Origin: Marasmius tenuissimus
Lineage: Eukaryota; Basidiomycota; Agaricomycetes; Agaricales; Marasmiaceae
DNA: 64,000 nucleotides
Reading direction: 5' to 3'
Assembly (NCBI GenBank): GCA_029532415.1
Contig: JAQOTA010000058.1
Span: forward strand, 124,001 to 188,000
The position numbers were made by a program, and so were the translations under genes. Shown in pieces: positions 45,201 through 56,500 of this stretch. Each line of letters starts with the position of its first letter. The first letter of the stretch is position 1. The notes beneath the pieces are model-generated. The model was given only the letters and a program-made list of their open reading frames with translations. It was not told where the DNA came from and did not search any database.

Positions 45201-47127
45201 ACCTCGGAACGCAGAAAGTATTTCGGTGACCACACACCTCCTCCAAAGTTCTTCGTGAGGGAGAACAGATGCATTGAGCATATCCTGCTCAACATCATGT
45301 ATCAAAGGGAGCATTTAGACACAACGGAGGTGAATGAATACGGACGAAATTAGTGAATATCACTGAGGCAGTCTCTCTGATCCCTCGCCGCTTTTCGGTC
45401 GGCGTGTCTCCATCATAGGTTGCAACCTACCAGGCCTTCAGTGACGAGTTGGGCACGAAGGTAGACAACCCACCTCAATGTGTTCAAGTCCGGGACAGGC
45501 ACTCAAGAGTCTCTCAAGTGAAGCTTTTTGATCTTGTGCGAGGGCCTTCGTCCCGTCATTTCGAGTCTTTTCTGAGTCGAGGAATGACAGGCTTACCTTG
45601 GTGGGATAGACAAAGATCGCAGTCGACGACGGGTTCTCCTCCAAGAATCGTAGCAGGGGTACCTACAGGGTTTTAGCCTTCGAGTAGAAGTCTCCCAGAG
45701 AGCATGGAACCGACCTGGTATATGACTGTTTTCCCCGAAGCAGTACTCGTCGAGACAATGACGTGCCGGCCACTGGAGAGAGCTTTGATTGAGGAAACTT
45801 GGTGACTGTACAATGAACTGATGCCACGGGAGTCTCGGAGTGCTTGCTGGATATTGCGCGAGAGTTCAATTTCCGCTAGGATAGAGTGAGCGGGCAGCGA
45901 AGTTACAGAGGATCTTAAAGTAACTACCTGTCTTCCCTTCTCTCGATTCGATACTTTTATGCTCGATGATCTGGTCTTTGTACCAAGTTTGATTCGTGAT
46001 TTCATTGAGGACTTCATTCACGGACGGTCTGTTCTCGGGGTCGGGAATCGCAGTATTTAACGGATCCTCAAGTATCAATGAGCATGAAGGGTTAGCTTTC
46101 TTCCCTGGATGAACAGGTATGTGGTCCCGTGCAGCTGTCAGGAGCAAGGCGACAGGGTCGTCTGGAGAAGCTGTGGCCGAAAGCAACCTATGAAGAAGAA
46201 AAGCCTGATCAAAAACCTCATCGATCTTTCTGCAAGGATCATAAGCTAACTCTGTGACCGCTTTTACGTATCTCTCGTTTCTCCTCTCAATAAGTTTCTT
46301 GGTCGCCGCAGGTGTTCGCGTCGGGGCAAGTGAAGATCTGAACAACTAAAGATGACTCTCATCATTGGCGGGGCAGCAGAGGAGACAGCGCACTGCTCTA
46401 TATTCCCACTATTGACGCTACCCCAAGTCTCTGCAAATTCCAGCGTTAAGACATGCTCCCCTTCGTCCAAGCTTGACATTGCGCGTTTCAGACGCTCGGA
46501 ATGTTCGGAGAAATCAGGCTCATTAGATCGAGAGGTCGACGGGTCGTTGACGCGTACTGAAGAACTTGGGACATAAGCAAACTGTATTACATCTGGTAAA
46601 AGTGCTCTGAAACGAAGGTTCAGCTGGGTGTGACGCGTATCATAATTCTCGTACTTGAGTTCAGCGACTTTGTTGAGGTCGAGGGGTCTGAGAAGAATGA
46701 GATACGGCGTAGACCAGTTTGGACGAATCACGTACTCTTTGGTGATGTTTTCGACAGAAGAACGGATAGTGTGAAAGGAGGTGGCCAGCTGTTTCCTGGA
46801 CGTGACGAAGGCGAGGACCGTATTCAACGCCTTCGAAGAGGAGTCAGGTATCACGCCCCCAAGAAATTACAACAAACTCACTTTGTAAACCTAAACCAGC
46901 CGCCCAGATAAGATATTAGATACCCTTTGATATTGAGAGTTACCTTGAATAACTTGAACACAAGCGTTGAGTTTGTGTCCCAGACTTGGAAGTTGATGTC
47001 AACTGACCGAATGGAAGTAGTCGGGCCAATCTGATGAGTGAACATCATCAGACTTGGACTTGCGTTGCTTTTTCTTTGTTTGCTTCTCCTGTCCTGAGGT
47101 TGTCCGAGCTTTCCGTTTCGAAGACAT
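42245..47127 (-). CDS. HRQ1: ATP-dependent DNA helicase HRQ1 (RecQ4-like)
   Basis: A long multi-exon gene of about 1100-1200 residues. The N-terminus is a basic nuclear-type segment (MSSKRKARTTSGQEKQTKKK), followed by FKLFKALNTVLAFVTSRKQL, typical of HRQ1. The helicase core shows the Q-like segment GISSLYSHQVSSIKAL, Walker A TSTASGKTVIYQ (about 45720-45770), a DEAH-box variant VVDELHYYSG (about 45066-45110), SCSATIANP and motif VI QAGRAGRRQKDSL (about 44110-44180), with VATNALELGVDIG before it. The C-terminal MZB/DUF1998 region carries cysteines in CGCTAGCTKC and SPSCKEGNKV for a zinc site. HRQ1 unwinds DNA 3'-5' and acts in crosslink repair and telomere maintenance. It starts 93 bp from the divergent TRAPPC13 gene. 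Confidence 0.93.
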
Positions 47128-47220
47128 GAATGTTTGGGACAAGAGTGACTCAAGCGCCCGTGAGTATTGAGATGCGTTTGATGGGCGCTAATGTGAACCC
47201 TTACCAGTCCAGTAACCACC
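47128..47220. promoter_or_regulatory. Bidirectional promoter HRQ1 / TRAPPC13, 93 bp
   Basis: Start codons at 47127 (minus) and 47221 (plus) are 93 bp apart. The plus-strand start has a good context (CCACCATGG). Both 5' untranslated regions must be very short or overlap. Confidence 0.5.
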
Positions 47221-49301
47221 ATGGCGTCGAGTGAAGGACAGACAGCACATTTACTCTCATTGAAGGTCATGCGAGTGTCGGTTTGTTGCTCATCTGTATG
47301 TACTGGGCTCATGGCTGATAGAATTGCCAGCGGCCAACGATAGCAAGTGCATGGCAGCCATTCTACTCATCTTCTCCCTCATTCTCTGCCCATTCGACGC
47401 AATCCATATTATCCCTACAAGGCAAATCACCACTCCCAGGTCATCCAAAGACTCTACGAGATCTGACCCACGCCACCGAACTCTTGACATTGCCATCGTC
47501 TTTTGGATCCATCCAGCTTGGGGAAACATTTTCGAGCTGTCTTGCCGTCAATAATGAGTCCGCAACGGACGTTGAAGCCATAACTTTGAAGGTCGAAATG
47601 CAGACGGTAACATCGAAGGTTACATTGGCAGAGTTTGGAGGGCCTAACTCTCGGCTGTCCTCTGGAGATACGCTCGAAGACGTTGTGCATCACGAAATAA
47701 AGGAACTAGGGCAGCATGTCCTTGCATGCACCGTTTTATACCGTATGCCTGGGATTCAGCATGGCTCTAGCACTCCAGAGGATGGTAGCGATCCTAGTAT
47801 CGTGTCATTCAGGAAGTTCTACAAATTTGTGGTACGAAACGCGTCTCCTTTGCTTCGATTGCCTTCCTTGACACCAGGTTCCCAGGTAACCAACCCTCTT
47901 TCTGTGAAGACGAAGGTTCACGCACCTAGATCACCATCAGCACTGATCCAACCGGAAGAGCGCGATAAAGTCTTTTTGGAGGTTCATATCCAGAATCTTT
48001 CCCCAGACCCGATATGGTTTGAAAGCATGCGATTTGAGGCGGTTGAGGGATGGAACGTCCAGGATACTGACAAGCGACACGGGGGCGAGGATTTATTCTC
48101 TGGATCGACTGCCCTCATGCAGCCACAGGATATGCGCCAGTACATCTTTATTTTGCGCCCCATTACAGCTCCATTAGAACCTGTCGTTCACACACCAGGA
48201 ACTATCATTCCTTTAGGTCGTCTCGATCTTTCATGGCGTTCTTCTTACGGGGAGCCTGGTCGTCTTCTTACTTCCATGCTCTCGCGTCGGATACCACTTC
48301 CTCCGCAAACACCGCAAGCCCCTGCATCAGCTCTCCCCTCATATCTGAAGAGAGGTACTGCCCCCGGATCGTCCCCCGCTCGCCCAAGGTCGCCGCAGCT
48401 TTCTCAATCTCGACCCAGTTCACCCACTCCTCTTGCCAATAACCAAAGACCCGCCTCCCCTCTTCCCATGCGAAGCAGAACACAATCTATCGATCCAGCT
48501 AGGACCCAATCACCCCCTCCCTCGCTACCACCATTACAGCCACGCTCGAACAACATAGAGGTAAACCTCGTAGGTCGCAGTATCCCACGCGAATCTATCT
48601 TCGCAGGGGAGGAGTTCGTGATTTCTTTTACCCTTACTCTATCATCAATACTCCCCCCGGAGAGACGAGGTCAATATCTGAGGCTGGCATTAATCTTGCA
48701 GCATACCTTTGCCCAACATAACAATGCGGTTATCCCCGTCCCAACTGCTCCGCCGAAGGCAGTTCCCGAAGCTTCCACTCCCCGAGCTAACTCTCCGGGC
48801 TTCTCGACCCCTTCACCCGTATACACCACTTTCAACTACGCTCTGGCTTATCAGAAATTGGCAGCATCGTCAGCGCAAACACCTGTCACATCTCATGAGA
48901 ATGACAGTGAAACCACCCTCCAACAAATCGGTCACGACAAGCCTCCTTCATTGCCTCCCCCACATTATGATCCAGATGACCCAAAGCGTCGGCGAATAAC
49001 AGGCGGTATTACTTTCACGGGATCATCGGCAATCGTTCTTCCGCATCTCGATCTCAAAGAAGTAGGTGATGGGGGTGAACCTGCTCTCCATCCACGAGTG
49101 TCCGCAACACATGATTTCGAACTCTCTTTCATCGCGCTGCGTAAAGGTTTTCAGAATATCGGCGGACTCCGATTGCTATTATCTGAAGAGACGTACAGGG
49201 GGAATGAGCAGGAGAACGAAGATTCACAAGATGCGAAGTCATCGTCGACAATGCAGATACTGAAAGATTGGGACGTGATAGCAGAGGTTTGGGTTTCATG
49301 A
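47221..49301 (+). CDS. TRAPP complex subunit 13 (TRAPPC13/DUF974)
   Basis: Two exons, 47221-47280 and 47331-49301, give 2031 nt and 676 residues. The N-terminus HLLSLKVMRVSRPTIASAW is the family hallmark, then ATELLTLPSSFGSIQLGETF and SSCLAVNNES. Two immunoglobulin-like halves follow (LACTVLYRMPG, FRKFYKFVV; later VNLVGRSIPRESIFAGEEFV and HDFELSFIALRKGFQNIGGL). A Pro/Ser-rich disordered insert of about 130 residues sits between them, longer than in animals. TRAPPC13 belongs to the metazoan-type TRAPPIII complex that activates Rab1/Ypt1 in ER-to-Golgi traffic and autophagy. The long uninterrupted second exon is unusual in this intron-rich window. Confidence 0.92.
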
Positions 49302-49421
49302 GTGATTCCGAGTGTTTCTGTAGATTAGTTTAGTATAAGTACATCGATACATATCAGGATGTCACTTGCGCAGTGAATGCAAAGATGGATACAGGGAAGA
49401 ATGTATGTATGTGTAATTGAG

Positions 49422-50076
49422 CTATGATCCTTCTGCGACAGCCTTTGCTTTTGCTTCCTCTCGTGCCTTTGCCTGTTGCAAGGCTTCTTGCTGCTTGATT
49501 GCGGCTTTCATCTGTCTCTGCCGTCTACTCCGTCCTTTGCCGCGTTTGGCACCGTCGACAACCACGGGTTCGTTCAATCGCTTTTTTCGTAGAGCAACCT
49601 GTTCAGCACGCTGCTTCTCCCGTTTCTTGTCTCGTTTACGGAGGGTTGTCATCGATCCCTTCAAGAGTGTTCCATACTCGCGATGGAAAGCCGGGAGTTG
49701 ACCGGACGACACCTGTACGCCAGTTAGAATCAAATGTCAAGAAAAAGTGAGTGACACGCACCCGCGTCGAGAATTTGACCTGTCCTCCGTCCGTCGCACG
49801 AATCAGACAAGGGTACTCTGCATCTTCCGCTTCACTCTTGGGTTCCATATTTACATCGTCTTCGTGGGTCACTGCAAAAGGCGCAAGTTGTGAGATGATT
49901 TCCCGGATCGAGGTGACAAACTCACATCGCTTATGAGTTAACCATATCGAGCCTTGATTTTTGGTATCCTCAAACAATGCAGCCAGCTGTTTGAGAAACT
50001 AGAGAGCGTTGAGATGAGCATAATGTAGCTGAAAATACTGATCGGCACGTACAGAGTCGTTGTCGACCAGCTGCAT
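49422..50076 (-). CDS. SRP14: Signal recognition particle subunit SRP14
   Basis: Four exons (50053-50076, 49926-49998, 49762-49871, 49422-49712) give 498 nt and 165 residues. The start MQLVDNDSFLKQLAALFEDT is typical of SRP14, followed by GSIWLTHKR, PCLIRATDGGQVKFSTRVSS and LPAFHREYGTLLKGSMTTLR with KRDKKREKQR. The C-terminal 70 residues are a Lys/Arg/Ala-rich extension, as in many fungal forms. With SRP9-like partners it binds the Alu domain of the 7SL RNA and arrests elongation on ribosomes translating signal sequences. Exon 1 encodes only eight residues. It is divergent from the siroheme gene. Confidence 0.93.
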
Positions 50077-50359
50077 GGACCTAAGAGAAGACAACGACGA
50101 AGGTTTGAAGAAAGTGCGCGGTCTAATTTCTCCACCCAACTCCAGGTCGGAAGGTACAAACCCAACTGGGAAGGTATCTCTCACACTCCACGTGGATATG
50201 TCAATTCTTTCTCCGCCGCGGCCTCAGAGTCACTCACTCGATGCTCAGAATGACGAGCTCGAGTTCGTTTTTACTAATTTATTCTCGTACTCATACAAAA
50301 AGGACACGAAAATGTCAGTCAGGAAGTGCAAGTCTTCTCGTTCACATTCTTCCCCAACC
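50077..50359. promoter_or_regulatory. Divergent promoter SRP14 / siroheme gene
   Basis: A 283-bp spacer between the SRP14 start (50076, minus) and the chosen siroheme-gene start (50360, plus). The plus-strand reading frame stays open back to 50060, across SRP14 exon 1, so an upstream start (for example MSVRKC at 50312) cannot be excluded. Confidence 0.45.
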
Positions 50360-52254
50360 ATGGGCTTTCCAACCCCCCAGAGCGGTGCCTCCTTGATCCT
50401 CTCCTTTCGGCTCGAGAAAAAAACAACAATATTGCTTGGATCTGGCGCGTTGGCCGCATCTCGTGCATTTTCAGCACTAGAAGCAAACTCAAAGGTCGTG
50501 GTACTCTCCAGAGGAGGTCGGGCCACAGCTTGCGAAGAAATTCAATGGAGAGCCGATGAAGGTCAACTCTCGATACTCGATCTGGATTCTCTACCAGGTT
50601 CCTCGACAGTCACGGAGGAGGACAGAGATGCAGAAGCGATCGAGCACTACCTAGCAACTACCAACGACTCCATCACCTTCTTTTGCATCACGGATACTAT
50701 CTCAGGTTCATCGACGAGACGGACTCGACATTCAGCCGAGAAGATTCATGGTTTATGCAGGGCTAGAAACATTCTCGTCAACACTACAGACATTCCCGAG
50801 CTCTGCGACTTTTCATTCACGTCAACACACCGATTCGAGAATCCTTCGGGATCGAAAACGTCGTTGCAGGTTGGCGTTACCACGAACGGACAAGGTTGTA
50901 GACTGGCAGGTCGGGTGAGGAGGGATATTGTGGCAAAGTTGCCGAAGGAGGTTGGCGTTGCGGTAGAGAAGGTCGGAAGAATGCGAGAATTGGCCAGAGA
51001 AGAGAGCACTCCACAAGCGAAAACCAAGGATGGCCCAAACACGGAGGCAGACTACGGGGAGGATTGTTATGAGGATAGTGGGGTCTCCACGCCAAACAGG
51101 CCAGTCCCCCAGCGAACCGCATCGGAGAACGCAGCCGAACGCGCGAGACGACGAATGAAATGGGTTGCCCAAATCAGCGAATATTGGTCAATTCATCGGC
51201 TCGCGACGTTGACGGACGAAGAGAGTCGAAAGATCTTGTCAGGAAACGACATGGAGGAAGGCAACGGGTTTGACTTCGTGCCGTCTGAGTCGTCATTACA
51301 TTCCCTCGCGCTTTCCCGAAAGGGCCGTATCCTTCTCGTTGGATCTGGTCCCGGACATCCCTCTCTTCTCACCCTTGCTACCCATACCGCGTTGACCAAA
51401 CTGGCGGATTTGGTACTGGCAGACAAGCTAGTTCCAGATGCTGTCCTCGCTCTCATCCCATCTCATGTGGAGGTTCGCATAGCGAAAAAATTCCCAGGTA
51501 ATGCAGAAGGGGCCCAAAACGAGATGATGGAGGCAGCGGTGGAAGCGGCGAAACGTGGATTGACAGTTGTCAGAGTAAGTTTTAGTCCGTTCATGGCAAA
51601 TCCAATCTCTGAAATGTTTGGCAGCTCAAACAAGGAGATCCGGTTGTGTATGGTAGGGCGGGAGAAGAGGTTTTATACTTCCGGGAACGCGGGTTCGAGC
51701 CAATCGTGATCCCTGGCGTGAGCTCCTCAATAGCGGCGCCAACGTTCGCCAACATACCCGTGACCCAACGAGGTGCGGCCGAATCCTTTTTCGTGTGTAC
51801 TGGCGTCGGACGGAAGGGAAAAGAAGTACAGTTGCCGGGATATGAGAGGGGGAGGACCCTGGTGATTCTCATGGGTGTCGCCAGATTGTCACAGGTCGTT
51901 TCAACTTTGCTGGACCCATGCGGAGAATTGGGCGGGCGTCGTACCGGGAAAGCCTACCCACCCCACACTCCAATAGCCATCATCGAGCGTGCCTCCATGC
52001 CTGATCAGAGGGTGCTGGAGTCGACACTTCAAGACATCGTGACAGCGCTGAACAGCATGGGAGAGCAACGACCTCCGGGAATGATCATTGTAGGATGGGC
52101 AGTGTTGGCCCTGTGGGGGAAGGGTAACGTAGATGTACTGGATGAGGGGGAAGAGGAAAACGATAAGAGAAGAGTTACGGAGTGGCTAGGGGGGCCGAGT
52201 GCTCCAGGATGGCGCGTAAGAGAAGGAATACAGGAAGGATGGGAAAGCCTTTGA
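50360..52254 (+). CDS. Siroheme biosynthesis: uroporphyrin-III C-methyltransferase with N-terminal Met8-like domain
   Basis: Two exons, 50360-51574 and 51625-52254, give 1845 nt and 614 residues. The N-terminal half is Met8-like: a Rossmann start KTTILLGSGALAASRAFSAL, then NILVNTTDIPELCDFSF and RRDIVAKLPKEVG, with MKWVAQISEYWSIHRLATL. The C-terminal half is an SUMT/tetrapyrrole methylase: GRILLVGSGPGHPSLLTLAT, LADLVLADKLVPDAVLALIP, RLKQGDPVVYGRAGEEVLYF, IVIPGVSSSIAAP and TLVILMGVARL. It methylates uroporphyrinogen III toward precorrin-2, needed for siroheme in sulfite and nitrite reductases. The N-terminal domain suggests it also handles the dehydrogenase or chelatase step, as in bacterial CysG; whether it is active I cannot tell. 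Confidence 0.9.
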
Positions 52255-52342
52255 TACCCTGTGCAGTGACATATAGAGTTAGCGGGACATCATACTTTGA
52301 CCTGGACCGAATATTATTTACCTGTCGTTGGCAGCCTCATGA

Positions 52343-53255
52343 TCAGTCTCTTCCGTTGGCCAGCTTATCAAATGCATCTCTAATTCTCAGGATGAAACCG
52401 TAGATGTCCCCGGACGTATTAAGATTGTCTACCAATGATGGAAGGACCGGCAATGGAGGAGATGTTGTCAAGACTTCAAGATGGACTGTCAGCACAATGG
52501 CACTCATGGGAACGAAACGGGGACGTGCCTTTGTAGAGAGAGGGCTGTGAAACGTCAAGAATGAAGCTAAACTCCCGTTCCAAATCCGACTCATCCACTC
52601 TGGTGAACCGTATGAGCAGCTGGTCCTTCTCTACCCCCTCTATCACACAAGCTAACAGCTGTTGACAACTTTCTAGTTCCGGGGAAATACGAGCGGCATG
52701 CGAGGTAAGTGTCATTCGTTCCTTGTTCCGTTCTATACGAGTACAGTCAGAGTATGATTGAGGAGAAAGGAAAGGAGAACACACCCCGTCGGAGATTCGC
52801 TACAATCGCTCGATACTCTTCGATTTGGGCATCCACTGAGGAGGATCTATCGTTCAGCGCAGTCAAATCACGCTTTCTCTTTGCGACCGATGCCTCAGCC
52901 TCCCTTCTTTCTCCCTGCTCTCTCGCAAGTGCTGGTTTCAACACGTGTCAGACTCGACGGGAATAGTAAGACGGTAATGTTACGCACTTTCATTCAACTC
53001 GATCTCGAGGACCTTGCAGTTGTTCGTTTCCGTTTCTACCGCCTGGACTTTTTCCTGAAGCTTTTTCTTCTCCGCAGCACCGCGTGCTCGCCGATCTGAT
53101 ATCTGCGCTATCGAGTTGTTCTTGTAGGTGGAAACTGCTTTCAGAAATTTCTTGGTATCCCGTTCATACGCGTCAAGCTTGAGGTCTATGTGAGGATTTG
53201 GTTGAGAAAGAAGACCCGTGAGGTCGATTTGAGGGACCCGGCGAATTTGGGACAT
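52343..53255 (-). CDS. SPC25: Kinetochore protein SPC25 (NDC80 complex)
   Basis: Four exons (52988-53255, 52785-52931, 52529-52732, 52343-52473) give 750 nt and 249 residues. The N-terminal two-thirds is a long charged coiled coil (AAEKKKLQEKVQAVETE; RREAEASVAKRKRDLTAL; IEEYRAIVANLRRERN). The C-terminal globular RWD-like domain reads LLIRFTRVDESDLEREFSF, ILDVSQPSLYKV and a closing LPSLVDNLNTSGDIYGFIL. This layout and the final motif fit SPC25, which pairs with SPC24 and anchors NDC80 to the inner kinetochore. The last intron uses a GC donor (AAAG|GCACGT at 52528), the only one that restores the conserved join SLYKVLTTSPPLP. It is head-to-head with the RNA-dependent RNA polymerase gene. Confidence 0.88.
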
Positions 53256-53584
53256 GGGTGTCGGTTGCAGGGTCAATGAGATGGTGGGCAAGTGGAAATG
53301 ACAGAAGTTGACCCGCGTTGACAATGATTCTGAAACGCGATATAACGATCACGTGGTGTTGATTTAATATATCTCTAAACTCGGACTGAGACTTGAGCTT
53401 GACCACAGCTGTTCACCATCGTCTTGTTCGCTGGAACTGGTCGCTGGTGTCGCGTGTTCTTGGTCTGGCAATAGGCAAGACCTGTGCCAGCTGAGCAGGC
53501 TCTCTACGTTCCCTTTCTCCATACCTATCTTTACACCTGGTTCTCCTTTTCCGAATTCGACACTATCTAAATAATCTATTGATC
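53256..53584. promoter_or_regulatory. Divergent promoter SPC25 / RdRP
   Basis: A 329-bp spacer between start codons at 53255 (minus) and 53585 (plus). It has CT-rich stretches on the plus strand (CGTTCCCTTTCTCCATACC). If the polymerase starts further right, this region is longer. Confidence 0.4.
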
Positions 53585-56500
53585 ATGAATGACACTTATC
53601 CAATGTCTTCACAGGCCGTGAGCACCTCTTTTGGACATCTCTGATAGTTCTACTAGATCGATGCTGATATACCGATTATCAGACGGAGTACTTCAGCGAT
53701 CACGAGCTGGAGTTCTATCTTCAGGTTCCCACCGACTCCCAAATCCTTCGTGGATCGACAAGTTTGCCTGGTGAAGTGGAACAATCTCGTCTTTTCGACG
53801 CATCGCACTCATTCGATCTTAGGAGATATTGACGACGACGATAGCATGAAAATCGACGACCCTCCCGCAAAAAAGGAATCAGCGCGTCAAGCCCCCCGCC
53901 CGACAGGCGCGACGAGGGATCATACCTGCGGGAAAGGTAAACTTTAAGCTTGGGGGACCCGTGAATACATCTTAAATCTTGCTTTAGGTCCCACCGGCGT
54001 ATCATCAAATCATCGTAAATATCTCACAGTGGTGGTCACACGAAATGTCTTCTGAATTATTGGTACAGGGTGTGGTGGCGGTGGGGAGACGGGAAAAGGA
54101 AAGATCAAGAGTGCGTACCAGGTTTTCCCGCTGTCTGCTTTGACTGACCGACCTCAGGACTCGTCCTAGAGGTCCCAAAGCCCTTGACACCCAAAGGTAA
54201 CGATCCTCAAAGTCGACATCCTCCCGCCCCTTGCTGACATTACTGTCAATTTCATCAGTCGATGCGTCTGGTGAAAGCTACATTCATCGCCATTGCAGCG
54301 CTTTCGTTAACATCATTTAAAGTCTCGAATGATCTCAGCCCTATAAAGCAAGCTAAGGGCAAGGAACGGGAGATAATCATCGATCGATATTCTCCTCGCG
54401 TTCCCGAGCCGCCTCCCCGACCTCAAACAATCTCTACTCCCTCCAGGATGAGGGATGAAGAAGGCATGTACCTCACGACCCGTGTGTATCGCGTTCCTGA
54501 GTATGGAGCACGTTCATCTCTTTATAACTAGCAACGAAGATACTCCAAAGTGTAGTGTCACGAACGGCGCAACAGTCTCCGTTCCCAAGTACTCCTACCA
54601 GGGGTCATCACACCGTCACGCCCAAAAGTATGTGGCCTCTTTCTGCCGCCACCACCTAGCCTAACACCTTCTTAGCCACCTCGTCGACGCGCTTCAAGTC
54701 CAGCAAGAGGGTCCGTTGCCTCAATGACATGTCTATCGACCTTGACTGATGTATTGACCTAGTATCCCGATGCGATACCTATCGAATCCGACTCGGACGA
54801 CCCGAATGGTAAGTGCTTTAGCGATCTTGATAACTCGCTTTTATTGAATGACCCTACAGAGGATGCAGAAAGTGAGTGCCGCCACTATCTTGGTCGTATT
54901 GGCGTCCTCAACACTGTATGCTAGTTACGTTTGCTACCGACTCCTCCTTCGTTTCCACACAGGAGAGGAACTTCGATCCCGTTCCTGACAGCAAAGGGAC
55001 GTCAATGAACTCAATAGGTAGCGTGAACTCACCGAGCACACGCAAGCGGCCACCAAGTCCCACCAGGGATTCCCCACGGGCAAACAAGTCTCCGCGTACT
55101 CCTGCTCACCGCTCTCCGATTTCGCGCCCCCTGGCTCTCGCTCCGTCTTCCGAGGCGCCTGAGGTTGTCGTTTGCAAACAGTTCAACCCACCACAACCCC
55201 TTGATTCCCTACTAGAGCGGGTGTGGAAGACACCCATGCTCTCTCCCCACGTCATCGCCCATTTTCCAGAACTCCAGCCTTTATTCGACGACCCTGCAAG
55301 AGGTGTCGGTTGGGGCGTACAGTGGACATTGGTACGCGGGGTAACGAGAGGGGACTGGACCGTGTCGGACATCATAAACAAAATCGACAGGTTGTCTGGG
55401 CCTGACGGCGAGAAACTGCACCTCGTGTCGTCCATCATGAGGGAACGGGATTCGAAGAGTCTTGATAACGCTATTGGGTATAGTCTTATGCCTCTCATCT
55501 AGTATTCGACGTTTCACTGAAACACACCTTAGGCAAGAACTCGATAGAGAGCAAGCGGCGATCATGGAAAACAAAGGTCGTGGCTTGGGCCTTATGGGTG
55601 AATGGCACGGTGCTCAGAACTGGTACGGCGGCGGAGTCCAGTTTGTTGCTACGCTTGAGCAGACCAGGGACAGGAAGTATGAACTCCATCTCGAGCCGAT
55701 CGAAATGAAGCGCTCCAACCGCTACTCTCGGCTACTAGGGTCGCGCCGAATGCTTCAGATTCGCCTCCAGGTGAATCTCCACACCCCAGAAGACAAGGAC
55801 GCCCTCATAGCCTTCCTTTCCAAGAGTTTCGTCCTGAATGGACGAATCTTCCTTCCCATACCCCCAAAGGATAACGTCCTCTATGCGATCGAAGTCAACG
55901 CTGACTATGGACGTGAAAGTCAAGCGAAGTTAGGCGACCATTATCGATGGACCCTCGGTCAATTTCTTGATTGGCACAACTGCGTCGAGGGCAACGACAA
56001 CCAGGTTTGTCCCACACGGCGTGATAACGAGGACTTCCCGCTAACTTCTTGGGTAGGCTGTTGCCAAATTCTTTACGCGAATAGCCTTGGGCCTCTCGGT
56101 ATCCGTACCTGCGCTGGAGTTTGAACCAGATCGGATTCTATACATAGATGATGAAGGTGTGGCCCTCTCTTCACCATTCGCACACATAGAAACTCAAATT
56201 TTCATTAATTTTCCAGTGGCCAGAGATTGCTCTGTTCGCAGCGTGGACAAGCCACCCGCGGAAAAGGTCTTAACCGACGGGTGTGGATACATCAACAGGG
56301 CAGCATTGGCTGCGATAGCCAAACATCTCGGGTTTTCGAAGATACCTGCCGCTGTTCAAGGTCGTATCGCTGGTGCAAAGGGACTATGGATGCTAAAACC
56401 AGACGACGAGGACCCTGTACCGACGATATGGATACGTCACTCCCAGAACAAAATCAATTGTCGTACACTTGATCGGGCCCACTGCATCTTTGAACTACTC

